From Cladopsammia gracilis (taxonomy: Eukaryota; Cnidaria; Anthozoa; Scleractinia; Dendrophylliidae), in the NCBI GenBank assembly GCA_022457155.1, contig JAJGOT010000121.1:721001-785000 (forward strand): a stretch of DNA of 64,000 nt. The letters run 5' to 3'. Positions 23,314 to 33,279 of the stretch are shown here, piece after piece (the stretch's first letter is position 1; each line of letters starts with the position of its first letter). The translations under genes and the position numbers were made by a program. The notes beneath the pieces are model-generated. The model had not been told where the DNA came from and ran no database searches. It worked only from the letters and a program-made list of their open reading frames with translations.

Positions 23314-24495
23314 TGATTTCCCATCATCCCCAACAAGCGCGAAGAGCACTACAGCCATTGAGGCTTTACAAAACAAACCGTTTTTTTATCTCGTTTAATG
23401 CGCAAGCGTGAACGAGATGTAGTTTAGGGGTATAGATATACACGCGATGTCCCTCAGTCGTAAACTTTCGTCCGGCGGGAGGGGTACTTTTTTATACATT
23501 AAGCTATAGATGGTTTTCACTCACGTGACGTGAAAACCACCTATATGATGGCACCAAAGGATATGGTTTGTAATCTACATCTACATCTACATTTAATAAG
23601 TCGGTAAAATCCGAAGACATCACACCAACTATAAAACAAACATTTAAATAAGATAAAATAAATCAACGTATAAGTGTGAGAATATATATAAGGTAATGAG
23701 GTAAGGGTTTCAAAAGGGGTGCCGCACACCGCCACTATTCGATAACTGAGTTACAACATGAAATTAAGGATTTTTCTTGAATTTTGATATTTGGCACTCT
23801 TGGGAGTTAACGGGTTAACCTGGGTGGGGAACACATCCCCGCGTAATAAATTTCAACATTCGTAACTGTTTTAATATGAAATCAGACGCCATTATACTTA
23901 GTGACTTTTCCAACATTTATGTGGCAACAATTTGGTATGATATTTTATTGTTGTTGATGCTTCCGTGGCGACAAGTTTTTGAAAGCCATTTTTTTATGTT
24001 TGATTTTTTTTTTTTACATTTTAATGAACAAATAAACAAATTTACCATTACATCTTTTACATTGTTACATAATTTAGCGTTTCTTTATTGGTATTGATTA
24101 TGAGTCAATTTGGACAGTTTTTATGAGATTTTATAGAAATCCAATATTGTGGATCCAAGACGGCGACTGTATAATGTCATTCTCACGTCATATGGCATCA
24201 TCGTCTCATTTTGCGAACCGAAAAGGAAACATATACCCATATACCTGTTAGGTTACTTTAAAGCTCGTTATGTTACGAGTGGGGGGCTCAGGAACTCAAA
24301 AATCCCCAGGCTAAATAGGGTTGACAGAAATAATTGAATAATGGATAATATGTACTACCAAGACGGTAAACTCACGCTCTCGAATATCTAAAAGTTTACA
24401 GTATACAAGAGACTATCCAAAATATAAATGATCTCTGGTAATCCGGGAATGAAAGAAAGTAGTTGGCTCATGATGTGGTAAGTGCACTGACTTGT
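23314..24495. other. Intergenic between the two fibrinogen-like genes
   Basis: It holds a solo 43-bp palindrome (CTATAGATGGTTTTCACTCA, from 23502) related to the MITE at 4472-4630, and a short run of ACATCT repeats near 23576. Otherwise nothing is recognised. Confidence 0.45.
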
Positions 24496-25021
24496 TTACT
24501 GAACCAAAATATAGCCCATTGCTCGTAGGTGTTGCTCTCCATTATCGCCTTGTGGGTTTGCTTCGTTTCCACACGAGTTAGAGTTAGTCGGAAGCCCTCC
24601 CATTCCAAAACCGATTCTCGAGTCACAGGTTACGCAGTCGTTTTCACCGTTGCCAAGGATACCGATTCTTGCTCTTGCTGGACCGTTGCTGTAGGTGCAG
24701 ACAGCATGCATTGAACCCTTCCTTGTTACAGTTTGGTTGCAAAGAGGCCCGTGAACCAATCATAGACTTCCACGTGTTACGACCCAGAAAGGTGGCGCGG
24801 TACCTTCCGTCGGCGATCAAGGAGTAAAGAGAATTTGCGTTCTTGTTGATAGTAATGAACTTGATTTGATGGCCGATCTTCATACCAAGACAGATTTTGG
24901 AGAATGGTGTGTTCCAGTAGGTCGGCAGTTTAGTCTCTTGATGGTCAAACCCAGTTGTTCCTGCTGTAAGGTTGTAAGTCTTTCTGTCGGTCCAAAGATG
25001 AGAATTGAAGCGGAACGATGG
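24496..25021 (-). pseudogene. Frameshifted C-terminal exon of decayed paralogue
   Basis: After acceptor AATTTAAG it reads [38 protein letters not shown] and [19 protein letters not shown] to GFNA. The homologous continuation ([17 protein letters not shown] ... GYILVQ, stop at 24498-24496) lies in another frame. The shift falls within about 24690-24715 (a GCATGCTG stretch), consistent with a small insertion. Confidence 0.8.
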
Positions 25022-25054
25022 CTTAAATTAAAATAAGAAACATCAACATCAACA

Positions 25055-25256
25055 TAAGACTCCATTTACATGGAGCGAGAGGATGATTCTAGTGTTGGGA
25101 TCATCCTAACACTAGGATCATCCAAGCGCGTCATGCTGTCTGCTTTCAGACGTTCACATGCGAAGGGTTGCATTTGGCCCTAGCGCTAGGGTGATCCTTG
25201 CTGAGAGGTAGGATGATCCTAGCGCTAAGATGGTCCTAGCTCCATGTAAACGGCTT
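25055..25256. mobile_element. MITE immediately upstream of the last exon of the decayed paralogue
   Basis: The ends TTTACATGGAGC (left) and GCTCCATGTAAA (right) are inverted, with internal inverted and direct repeats of GGATGATCCTAGCGCTA. It lies 33 bp upstream of the exon acceptor on the minus strand. Confidence 0.6.
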
Positions 25257-25499
25257 ATCTTCGCGCCCACCCACCATCTTGCTTTGCATCCGCGCCGAAC
25301 TCAAAAGTACTCCGCCATCTAGCTTTGCAACCGCGTCGAAATCAAAAGTACTGGGGCCATCCTGCCGAATTCTTTTTATATAAACCAAATGAAAAGTTGA
25401 TCCTGGAAGCCGCATTTTTGCATGTAAACCAAATGAACCTTCAAGGATCATCATCTTTCCATCGTTTTCAGGGTAAAAATTAAAAACTAACTTTTCAAG

Positions 25500-25500
<1 letters not shown>

Positions 25501-25565
<65 letters not shown>
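25501..25565. repeat. (ATT)n microsatellite
   Basis: A pure ATT run of about 65 bp grading into ATC repeats. Confidence 0.92.
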
Positions 25566-27152
25566 CATCATCATTAAGGAACCGACAAACTGGCGACGAC
25601 AAATTGTATCATGTAAACAGACGCGCTACAAGACAGATTCTACCATTTGTCGGCCTAATATCTTAACTCGTAGGCATCGCGACAAGAAATTGCTGAAATA
25701 AAACCGATGTTTAAAAGTCTGACTGATTTTCAACTCTGTGATAATGTTTTCAAGTTTTAAAAATATCGGGCGGCAAATCGAAGGATCGAAACAAATGCTG
25801 CCCTAAGAATTGAAAAAGAAGGTTCTGGGATTTGAACTAGCACAACTGACACAAAAGCACTGTAAATTAGCTACCTTAACGATTTTAATTCACAACGTTA
25901 AGCGAAATGGAGTTATTATCTTAAAACTATAAACACATGTAAGTTGTAAAAATCTTAGTAAAAAGGTGATTCTTAGGACTAATTAGATTTAAAAGAATAC
26001 ATGTAGTTTTTTTACTTTTTGCTTAAAAAGTAGAATGGAATTAGTTTCTTTAAAAGATAAGTCTGAATCGTTCCATCGTATCGTTCTTTTTTCCATTCCA
26101 AGCGTATTCCTAACAATCCTTTCTTGGGTGCTCCTGATTATTACTAAAGCCAGTTATAAACATTGTTTTCAATTAGCTGCACAGATTTATCTTAATGGTA
26201 GTTTCTAATTCAGAGCTAGATTGTTGGAAAAAATATCAGGATGAAAGATCGATATTTTTCTCTTTGATATTGCTTTCTGCATCGTTCCTTTCAATGAAGG
26301 CGTTAGTGGATTCTTTAAGCTATTTACTTTGGACATTTTTAGCAAATAGTTTGTTGAAACACTGAGGTAAAATACAAAAATTATAGTTTTACGACGTTTT
26401 AATTTATCTGACATCGTTATCAAGTATAGAGTGACAGAAGGAATTAACGATATATATATTTTGTGTTTAAGTACTAAGCTATGTGAATAGCTTAGCGCTG
26501 ATGGAGTCTGATTGCACGTTCAAAGTTAGTTTTAGTTATTTGATTAGAAGCATTTCGTGAACGAAGCTATCGGATCCATTTCGCAAATTTTAGGCACCTA
26601 AAAGTACTTAGATAAATTTGGCTTCAGCATACGATACTTCTCGTGCACGTGTTATGCTATGGCTGCAACGCGTTGGTGTAACTTGATAATGATTTTAGAT
26701 ACAAAAATTAGAAACGTCGTATCGCTATAATTGTTGTATTTTTACATTTTTGGCTACACTAAAAATTCAGTAATACCATGTTGTTAACTATACTCTTTGC
26801 ATGCAGTACTAGCAGCTTCTAGCTTCTAATTGTGGGGAAAAAATTACAGTATTTTTTTCACATGCTTATCAAATAATTCATAGTGACTGAATGCCCGGAG
26901 GAAAGATAAACCTTTTCCATTTTTTTAAGCCACCTGAGTAAATTAGCCATATTCATAACAAAGGATAAAGCGCATTGATTTTCAAACTGGCCAATATATG
27001 CAAAATTAATTGTTGACAAGAAATCGGAAAGGTTATATTAGCTTATATGGAGGTGAAGGTGTAAGCTTTCCTTCCCTTAGTGCTGAATGTTGCTATACAA
27101 CTTAGCATGGCAGTCGGTGAGTAATTAGGACGAAATTGTGCTAGTTCATTTA
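25566..27152. other. Intron of the decayed paralogue; nothing recognised
   Basis: Read on the minus strand for the missing fibrinogen-core exon (GGDGGW-type residues) without success. AT-rich. Confidence 0.45.
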
Positions 27153-27638
27153 GGGCCCGTTTACATGAGGGGTTTCGTCCTGGCATGACATTTGTATCGA
27201 GAAGAGTTCGTCTCGGTCTCTGGTCATTTTCTTTTTGATGCTTAAATGGTTTCGTCCCGGGATGAACTCGTCCCCCGGGACGATTTTATCTCTGTCCTAG
27301 TACCGGGATAAAAGTTCGAACAGCCATTTTGTTATGATGAGCTCGATTTCATCAGTTGATGATAGTCAACGCTCTGTGTGAGTTTAAAGCTTCTGCAGAA
27401 CTTCTCAGTAGAACTATTTCTTACATTATATACAATTAAAAGATAAATTTTATAGCGAAAAAATTGTTTTGTGTCGTTCACACTTGGTTGAGATTGATAC
27501 TCACTTCCGACTCGGGCGTAAAATCTTTTGTCCTGAGATCCTGGTATGAAACCACTCGTGTAAACAAAAATTTGTTTCATCCAGAAACGACGCTCATCCC
27601 GGGACAAAACTCATCTCGGCTTTCATGTAAACTGGCCC
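27153..27638. mobile_element. Non-autonomous DNA element with TA flanks
   Basis: GGGCCCGTTTACATGA at the left and TCATGTAAACTGGCCC at the right are inverted termini, flanked by TA on both sides. The interior carries repeated inverted GGGACGA/TCGTCCC-type motifs. No transposase frame. Confidence 0.65.
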
Positions 27639-27960
27639 TAATTATTCTATCAAACTATAGACCCACAAGTGATCGATCATGACCGTGCGCACGTTGTCAA
27701 CTTTCTAATGATCAGAATACTGGATCTGATAAAAATCTTTTTAGAATCCTATATCGACATCATCAATCGCAACAACGGTTTAGAGTGGTTATATTAAGGT
27801 CTTTTTTCAAGACATAAATATGCGTTTGTTTAAGGAAATTAATATTCCCAAATACCAATTTACTAAGGTCATAAAACATTACGGAGGTAACAAACTTTTC
27901 ATTCTACAACAAAACAAACACATAACAACTGATTATGATAGCACCCGGTTCACAGTCTGG

Positions 27961-28141
27961 TATGGAGTGTTTTCACATGATGTCACGGCGGCCATGTTGG
28001 TGTCCCAAAACAATCAAACGGCGGCCATATTGGTGTCCAAAGCTAATCCTGTGGGGATTGAACTCCTTTCTAATGCAAACACTTTGTTTTGTTAAAACAA
28101 ATTAGCATAGCTGCATACCACGTGAGTGAAAACACTCTATA
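27961..28141. mobile_element. MITE, TATGGAGTGTTTTCAC termini, copy 1
   Basis: Left TATGGAGTGTTTTCAC and right GTGAAAACACTCTATA are inverted termini. The interior (GCGGCCATGTTGGTGTCCCA, GCTAATCCTGTGGGG, CTTTGTTTTGTT) is almost identical to the copy at 35105-35283. Confidence 0.75.
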
Positions 28142-28286
28142 GACACCTTCAATTTAATCCCTTTCAAAGCACAAATACGCAGAGAAATATTCAAAATAAC
28201 AGGGTAGTAAAGTCAATAAACATTTAAGAACTAACAAAAGAAAGACTGTTAGTATTTTTAGATCATGCGCATAGAGCTCAACTTAC

Positions 28287-28329
28287 TTGTCTTTTTCGTA
28301 TTGTCCCTTGCATGATGAAACACGAACGG
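28287..28329 (-). pseudogene. Micro-exon of decayed paralogue
   Basis: 43 nt between TTTACAG and GTAAGT encode VRVSSCKGQYEKD. The last 20 nt and the donor are almost identical to the 21001-21034 micro-exon. Confidence 0.7.
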
Positions 28330-28639
28330 CTGTAAAGAAAAGGAAATGAAAATTTTAAAAGCTTTGCTACCAATTAAAGTCAATTTACAAGTATTTCAAA
28401 GGCCCAACCTAGTTTGAACGTGCCATCAGACTCAATCCACGCTAAGTTACTCACATAACTTGGAACTCAAATAAAATTATATTTTATTAATTAACAGTTT
28501 TCATTAATTTGTATTCACCTTTTTCCTTCTGTCACTCTCTTCTTAATAATGATGTTAGATACATCGAAACGTCGTATCGTTAAATATATATTTATTTTAT
28601 TTGTTATTTTTACCAAATAAATTCTCGTAGAAATACATG

Positions 28640-28677
28640 TACCTGATAGATAGATATATAGATAGATAGATAGATTT
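28640..28677. repeat. (GATA)n microsatellite
   Basis: TAGATAGATAGATAGAT-type run next to the duplicated exon of the decayed paralogue. Confidence 0.8.
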
Positions 28678-28741
28678 GTTTATTCAGAGCCCCTTGCAGC
28701 TAAGAGCTGGATAACAGGATCGTGCGCAAATACATATGTAC

Positions 28742-28789
28742 CTGGTGGTGTATTAGACTGCAGAGTTGGCGAGGAGGTTTTGTTGGCAG
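28742..28789 (-). pseudogene. Extra 48-nt exon (duplicated linker)
   Basis: CTTCTTCAAAG is the acceptor and CCAG before GTACAT the donor. ANKTSSPTLQSNTPPG repeats the end of exon 1 (VNETSSPSPQPTRPSG), and both ends are phase 1, so it looks like an internal exon duplication. There is no equivalent in the intact gene. Confidence 0.55.
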
Positions 28790-28873
28790 CTTTGAAGAAG
28801 ACAGAACTTAGGTTAAAGGTAATTTTCATCGAATAATCGTTCGAGAAAGGAGACAAAAGCAATTCGTGTTTAC

Positions 28874-29237
28874 CTGATGGTCTAGTAGGTTGCGGAGAGG
28901 GAGAAGAAGTTTCGTTCACCAACGCAATAAGCTTGTCCAGCTTTGTTTCTAAGGCCCAGTTCAAACGTCGAACTTCACATGTGCCGAACCTAATGCAAAT
29001 TAGCAAGAACAATAGATTTTGCTCATTTGCATTAGGTTCGGCACATGTGAAGTTCGACGTTTGAACTGGGCCTAACGCCTTCAGGGCTCGAACGCAATCC
29101 ATTGGAGCCTGGTTCACGTTACAATGACAGTTACACAGTGGTATTTGGTTCTTGTTTGTGTTAATCAGCGACGACTTGGCACCACTCATGGACGAAGTCA
29201 TAGCGAAAACTCCAACCAAAACAACAAATGGACGCAT
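28874..29237 (-). pseudogene. Exon 1 of decayed paralogue, carrying the MITE
   Basis: The ATG at 29237-29235 is chosen because it aligns with the start of the intact paralogue (MRPF versus MRSL); an in-frame ATG 20 codons upstream would precede the signal peptide. The exon ends ACCATCAG before GTAAAC, phase 1. Residues encoded by 28953-29072 come from the MITE. Confidence 0.75.
28953..29072. mobile_element. 120-bp palindromic MITE inside a coding exon, TAA target duplication
   Basis: The element has 48-bp perfect or near-perfect terminal inverted repeats (GGCCCAGTTCAAACGTCGAA outward) around a 24-bp loop. It is flanked by TAA at 28950-28952 and 29073-29075 (TTA on the coding strand). A TWA-type 3-bp duplication and a GG-start terminus fit PIF/Harbinger-type MITEs. 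Insert plus duplication is 123 bp = 41 codons with no stop in the gene frame. Confidence 0.85.
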
Positions 29238-29297
29238 TTTAATTGGAAATTGTTGCTGTGTTTTGCGTCTCAACAGAATTACGTGGATATGGCACAC

Positions 29298-29985
29298 TTA
29301 TCGACTGATTACTCTGTTTTTTTTTCTTTATTTAATGTGGCCGACAAAAACAAAATTTTGATTGGTTGAAATCAAACAATTAATCAATATTTAGCACTTG
29401 ATAAGTACAGTGTGATATTATAGCTAGTAACAGTGTACAAAAGAGCACCGAAAGATGCCGAAGGTTTCCCGAGGTCTCCCGAAGAATAGGCAAATATTTT
29501 CGAATGGTCATGGTGTAAAAGGTCCATCCGGGATCCGAACATCTGACATCCAAAATCCACCCTTAGATCGACCAAACACCTCCCGCAGATTTTGAAGTAG
29601 ACTATCACTATTGGACTTTTTTTCTCTTTGATCTTCTTTGGTTTCTGTCTTATCATTGGTGATGGTGCAAAAGTAAAGTGAGGTCAAAGAGAGAGAGGGG
29701 GGTGGGGGGGGGGGGGGGGGGGGTCGCTTCTAGGGTGCACATTGCTACAAACCTCCTGTCCCGTCCTTTTGCTGACACCTGGCGATGTCTTTAAGTTTGA
29801 TATATTTAAAAGAGTGCAGCATCACACATTTTCCATACAAAACAATAATATTAACCAACAGAATTGTCAAAGATCAATGCATTTTGGACTTTGTTATACG
29901 AGTTCATACCACAAAATGTATTCGAGATGCACCGGCATAAGGGAAAAGGTCAAAACTATTGTGCTCGGACAGAACCCACCTTTTT
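29298..29985. other. Intergenic with G20 tract
   Basis: A G run at 29704-29723 preceded by GA repeats. No supported gene or element is seen. Confidence 0.45.
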
Positions 29986-30616
29986 ACAGTATTACGATTA
30001 TTGTGGTATTGTGTGGGGGAGCTCATCATCATCATCATAGCTTTATTTAAAAACACGGTATCCCATCATTAATTACAAAATGCTCTTCCAGAGAGCTGTG
30101 TATACTAAATATTTTCTATAAATACCTAAACATGTTAAAATTTCTAATTAAAATTACAATACTAATGAATTTTTCTATGTTTACCTATAAGATTAAAACT
30201 ACTATAAGGCGGCTTTAAAGGATGCGATAGATGGCTCAGCTTTGGATTCATTTGATAGGCCATTCCAAAGAACAGTGCCCCGATAGTTAAAGCTACACTT
30301 TTCCGCTTCCTTTCGGGGTCTATGAACAAACAAATTGTTCAAGTTGTTTCTCAGTTTATAAGAATAAACATTCGTTATTGGTCGAAAAAGATTTTTTAGA
30401 AGCTGTGGGAAAGGGATGTGTAACAGACTCCAGACCCTCCAAAACAGAGCGGCCAGGATGGTAACCTCCTCTAACTACGATAGACGATCAGTTGAGATAC
30501 TGGATGAACTTGGGTAGGATAATCTTGAGACACGAAGGACAGGACAATTAGCCATTATAATGTATAAATTGAAAAATCGAATTGCACCTTATAATTTGGC
30601 TCAAATTTTTAATAGT
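29986..30616 (+). mobile_element. Fragment of the 57.6-kb-type LINE, split by a nested opposite-strand LINE
   Basis: 29990-30020 (CGATTATTGTGGTATTGTGT) and 30400-30616 (ATGTGTAACAGACTCCAGAC onward) match consecutive parts of the LINE at 58540-58790. The 380 bp between them is a foreign insertion. The copy stops abruptly at TTTTTAATAGT. Confidence 0.8.
30021..30399 (-). mobile_element. Nested 3' end of a related LINE, minus strand
   Basis: Read on the minus strand it encodes YKLRNNLNNLFVHRPRKEAE and YRGTVLWNGLSN, homologous to the C-terminus of the 57.6-kb LINE. A 3' UTR follows (CAGCTCTCTGGAAGAGCATT) and an AATAAAGCTATGATGATG tail. It interrupts the plus-strand LINE fragment. Confidence 0.8.
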
Positions 30617-30689
30617 CATGGCAAAAAATTGGGTGACATTTGCCTCTAGTTTTTTTCACTCGTCCCCAGACCCCCAATCTGACCCTTAA

Positions 30690-32218
30690 CGCTATTCAGA
30701 CTGGGCTTTTTAGGCAATCTATGACTGGGGGGGGGGGGGGGGGGGGGGTTCTCCTCGGACCCCACCTCTATATCTCTGGAACCAGTAAGGCTTGGACCAT
30801 GAAATTTTTACACAATGTTCACCTCCATACAAGGAAACCTCACACCCAGTTTTGACCTGCCACACCCAATTATGACGTCACAATTAGGTCATATTTTTTG
30901 TTTTTCCGACGTTTCTTTGATATTTTTCCATTCAGATAGTTAAAATATAAAATATAACTGTAAAATCATCTCTTTAATATTAAAACATAATAAATACATA
31001 CAAGGACACACTTGTAAAGCGAGAAAAAGCAATAAAAAGCGATAAAACTATAATTTTGAAATTATTGCCCGCCATCTTGGATCCGCCATCTTGGATTTTC
31101 TTTTTTTGTTTGTTTAAACAAGTAGCCCGATGGGCTTCGAAACTGGCTCGTTTGGTCTTAGTTTTCACCCTGTATTCATTTTAGCAATTCACAATATACA
31201 ATCTGGAATCTATTAGTATGCACAGTCCAGTCCACATTTACATTTACATTCCACAGCCCGCTTCAAGCACTTCTTAGGGACGGACCATTTTATTGTTAAG
31301 GGGGGGGGGGGGGGGGGGGGAGGTTGGGCAATTATTAAAAAAAAAAATCCTGCACAGCAAAAGTAAAGAAAAAAAATAATGCACAGCGAGCCAAAGGAGA
31401 AAAAAAAAGGTATAGAACAATCTCGAAAAAAATTCTTGCACAACATCAAGACAGAAAAAAACAATCATGATCAGAAAAATTGCCCAACACACGGTAAAAT
31501 ACACGGTAGCGACATACAAAGGATATAAATCTCAAAGCAAAGCCATTTCCCTTAAATGATCATGACTTCCTCCTAGACGTCTCCTAAGACGAAGAAAATG
31601 TGGAAAACATATGGTTGTATTTTGAAATAATCACAGAAAAGGGCTTACCTTGCAGAATATCTAACCAAAATTTGTCAAAGTGAAGCGATCGATGAATGTC
31701 ACAGCGGCTGCAACAAACTATCTATCGATGTCTCACAAATCCAACAGCTGAATCTTGTTACAGTATCGTTTGTTTTACAACACCAAACGCTGATGATATC
31801 GTTTGCTTTTATAACGATCGAAGAAAGTAAGCAACTCTTGAACCATCAATCGAGCAGAGGAAGTATACCGTTTACCGGAAGTAAACTAGGTACGGTGTTG
31901 GCCGCAGCAAAAGCGATTCCCGGGGCAGGTGACCCGACAGGGAAAAATAAGAGGGTATTTTAAGAACTGGCTCGTCGAAGCGACGAGCCAGTTAATTAAA
32001 ATTTAAAAAATATCTAAAAGAGAAAAGGATCAGAATGTATAAAACACGTATCAAACTAATGTCTATTATCCAAACAATGAACTTAGAAGCGTTATTTAAT
32101 AAATAGTACAAAATGTATGTCTATAAGTAAAAGAGAGCAAAAATTTACCTTCCCCTCCCCCCAAAATATTTGATGTTAAAACTTTTTTGATGTCTTTCAA
32201 GAACTAGTCCCAAGAGGG
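30690..32218. mobile_element. TTAA-bounded (piggyBac-like) non-autonomous element, copy 2
   Basis: TTAA at 30686-30689 and 32219-32222 bound ends CGCTATTCAGACTGGG and, reversed, CCCTCTTGGGACTAGT. TTAA duplications with C-rich starts are the piggyBac hallmark. The sequence (CCAGTAAGGCTTGGACCATG, GCCATCTTGGATCCGCCATC, AGTTTTATCGC-type) is the reverse complement of 59185-59822. No transposase frame. A second element is inserted at 31118-31991. Confidence 0.6.
31118..31991. mobile_element. Insertion inside the TTAA element, itself flanked by TTAA
   Basis: It interrupts sequence that is continuous in the copy at 59.4 kb. TTAA lies at both borders (31114-31117, 31992-31995). The left part has AGCCCGATGGGCTTCGAAAC and CTGGCTCG; the right end is a palindrome (CTGGCTCGTCGAAGCGACGA). 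An inverted partial copy lies at 62267-62655. It includes a 21-G run at 31300-31320. Confidence 0.6.
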
Positions 32219-32289
32219 TTAAAATCACTGTGAAAACGCCATTTTTTAAAGGGTAAATCAAAATTTTGCCCATTTATGAATTACTTTTC

Positions 32290-32910
32290 GGAAAAGTCAC
32301 GTCATTTTGACCTTGAAGCCGAACCAATGTCAAGTAAAGGCTTAAATGAAGTTCAACCGCGCGGTCATCGCTTTTAGTGGTATAACTAATTTTGATAGGC
32401 ATAATGTCAACATCCACACTCGGTTTTGAAGAGACTGGGATCTTGTGAACATTTTGGTGGGAAATATGATTTAGTTGGAGCGAAAAAAATCCCGTCATTT
32501 TGCCATTTTTTCAGTGCACTATGCTTCGACTGAGCTAATTTTGGCTTCTATTAGTCTGTATCTATTCGCATGCTCTTCTGTCAATGCATGGCCTGACAAT
32601 TTATGAATTACGTTTCGGAAATCCACACTCGGATTCCAGTAATGTGGTTATTATCTAGAAACGTTAAAATATTTTAATAACTTTTAAAACAAGTACCGTC
32701 ATTTTTACCTTGAAGTGAGCAATTTCCGATAAAGGCTTGTATGGAGTTCGAGCGCACGGTCATCGCTTTAAGCGTTCTAACTAATTTTAACAGGCGCAAT
32801 GTCAACATCCACACTCGGTTTTGGAAAGATTGGAATCTAGTTAACATTTCGGTGGGAAATTTGCTTTGGTTCGAGCGAAAAACCTCCGTCATTTTGCACT
32901 TTTCAGCCGG
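32290..32910. repeat. Direct duplication, two copies of about 215 bp about 405 bp apart
   Basis: 32295-32510 and 32700-32900 share, in order, CGTCATTTTGACCTTGAAG-like sequence, CGGTCATCGCTTT, CTAATTTT, AATGTCAACATCCACACTCG and CCGTCATTTTGC. Single-nucleotide differences are numerous, so the copies are old. Confidence 0.75.
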
Positions 32911-33279
32911 AAAGATTTCCGTTTAACCCCAAATATTAGTTATGCATACCGTTCTTAAAACTAAAACAAAAGCCAAAACAATAGTAGTATATCCAAACTG
33001 GCCTTTGTTTCACGGATCACTGATTAAGAATTGGGAAAGGATTGGACCCATTGTTCTGTGAATGAACAATGAGGTGGATCACTCCGCAAGGCACCGGGAT
33101 CGTAGTCCCGCAGTCTCCTCCCACCCAAGCGACCCATTTTCCCATATCTTACTATCCTTCCCCAAACCTTTCTCCCAAACCTTACTCCCAAACCTAACAT
33201 TGCATCCCAACGCTAACATTGCATTCCTAGCTGTTCCATGTGGTCCCCTTTGGGTCATGTACCCATGTAGCGTAGATAA
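32911..33279. other. Intergenic; nothing recognised
   Basis: Contains a short CCCAAACCTTA repeat near 33160-33220; no gene. Confidence 0.4.

Larger units (their letters stand above)
24496..29237 (-). pseudogene. Decaying tandem paralogue of the fibrinogen-like gene (MITE in exon 1, missing core exon, frameshift in last exon)
   Basis: Recognisable exons: 29237-28874 (signal peptide MRPFVVLVGVFAMTSSMSGA, CNCHCNVNQ, helix ALETKLDKLIALVNETSS), 28789-28742 (ANKTSSPTLQSNTPPG), 28329-28287 (micro-exon, SSCKGQYEKD) and 25021-24496 (C-terminal domain). Three lesions are seen. A palindromic MITE lies within exon 1, although in frame. No counterpart of the 127-nt [10 protein letters not shown] exon is found in 25022-28286. 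The last exon shifts frame near 24700, after GFNA, so the tail through GYILVQ is in a different frame from MKIGHQ and translation would stop at 24644. Without the missing exon the remaining junction is also out of phase. An assembly gap or alternative exon remains possible, but pseudogenisation fits best. Confidence 0.72.
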
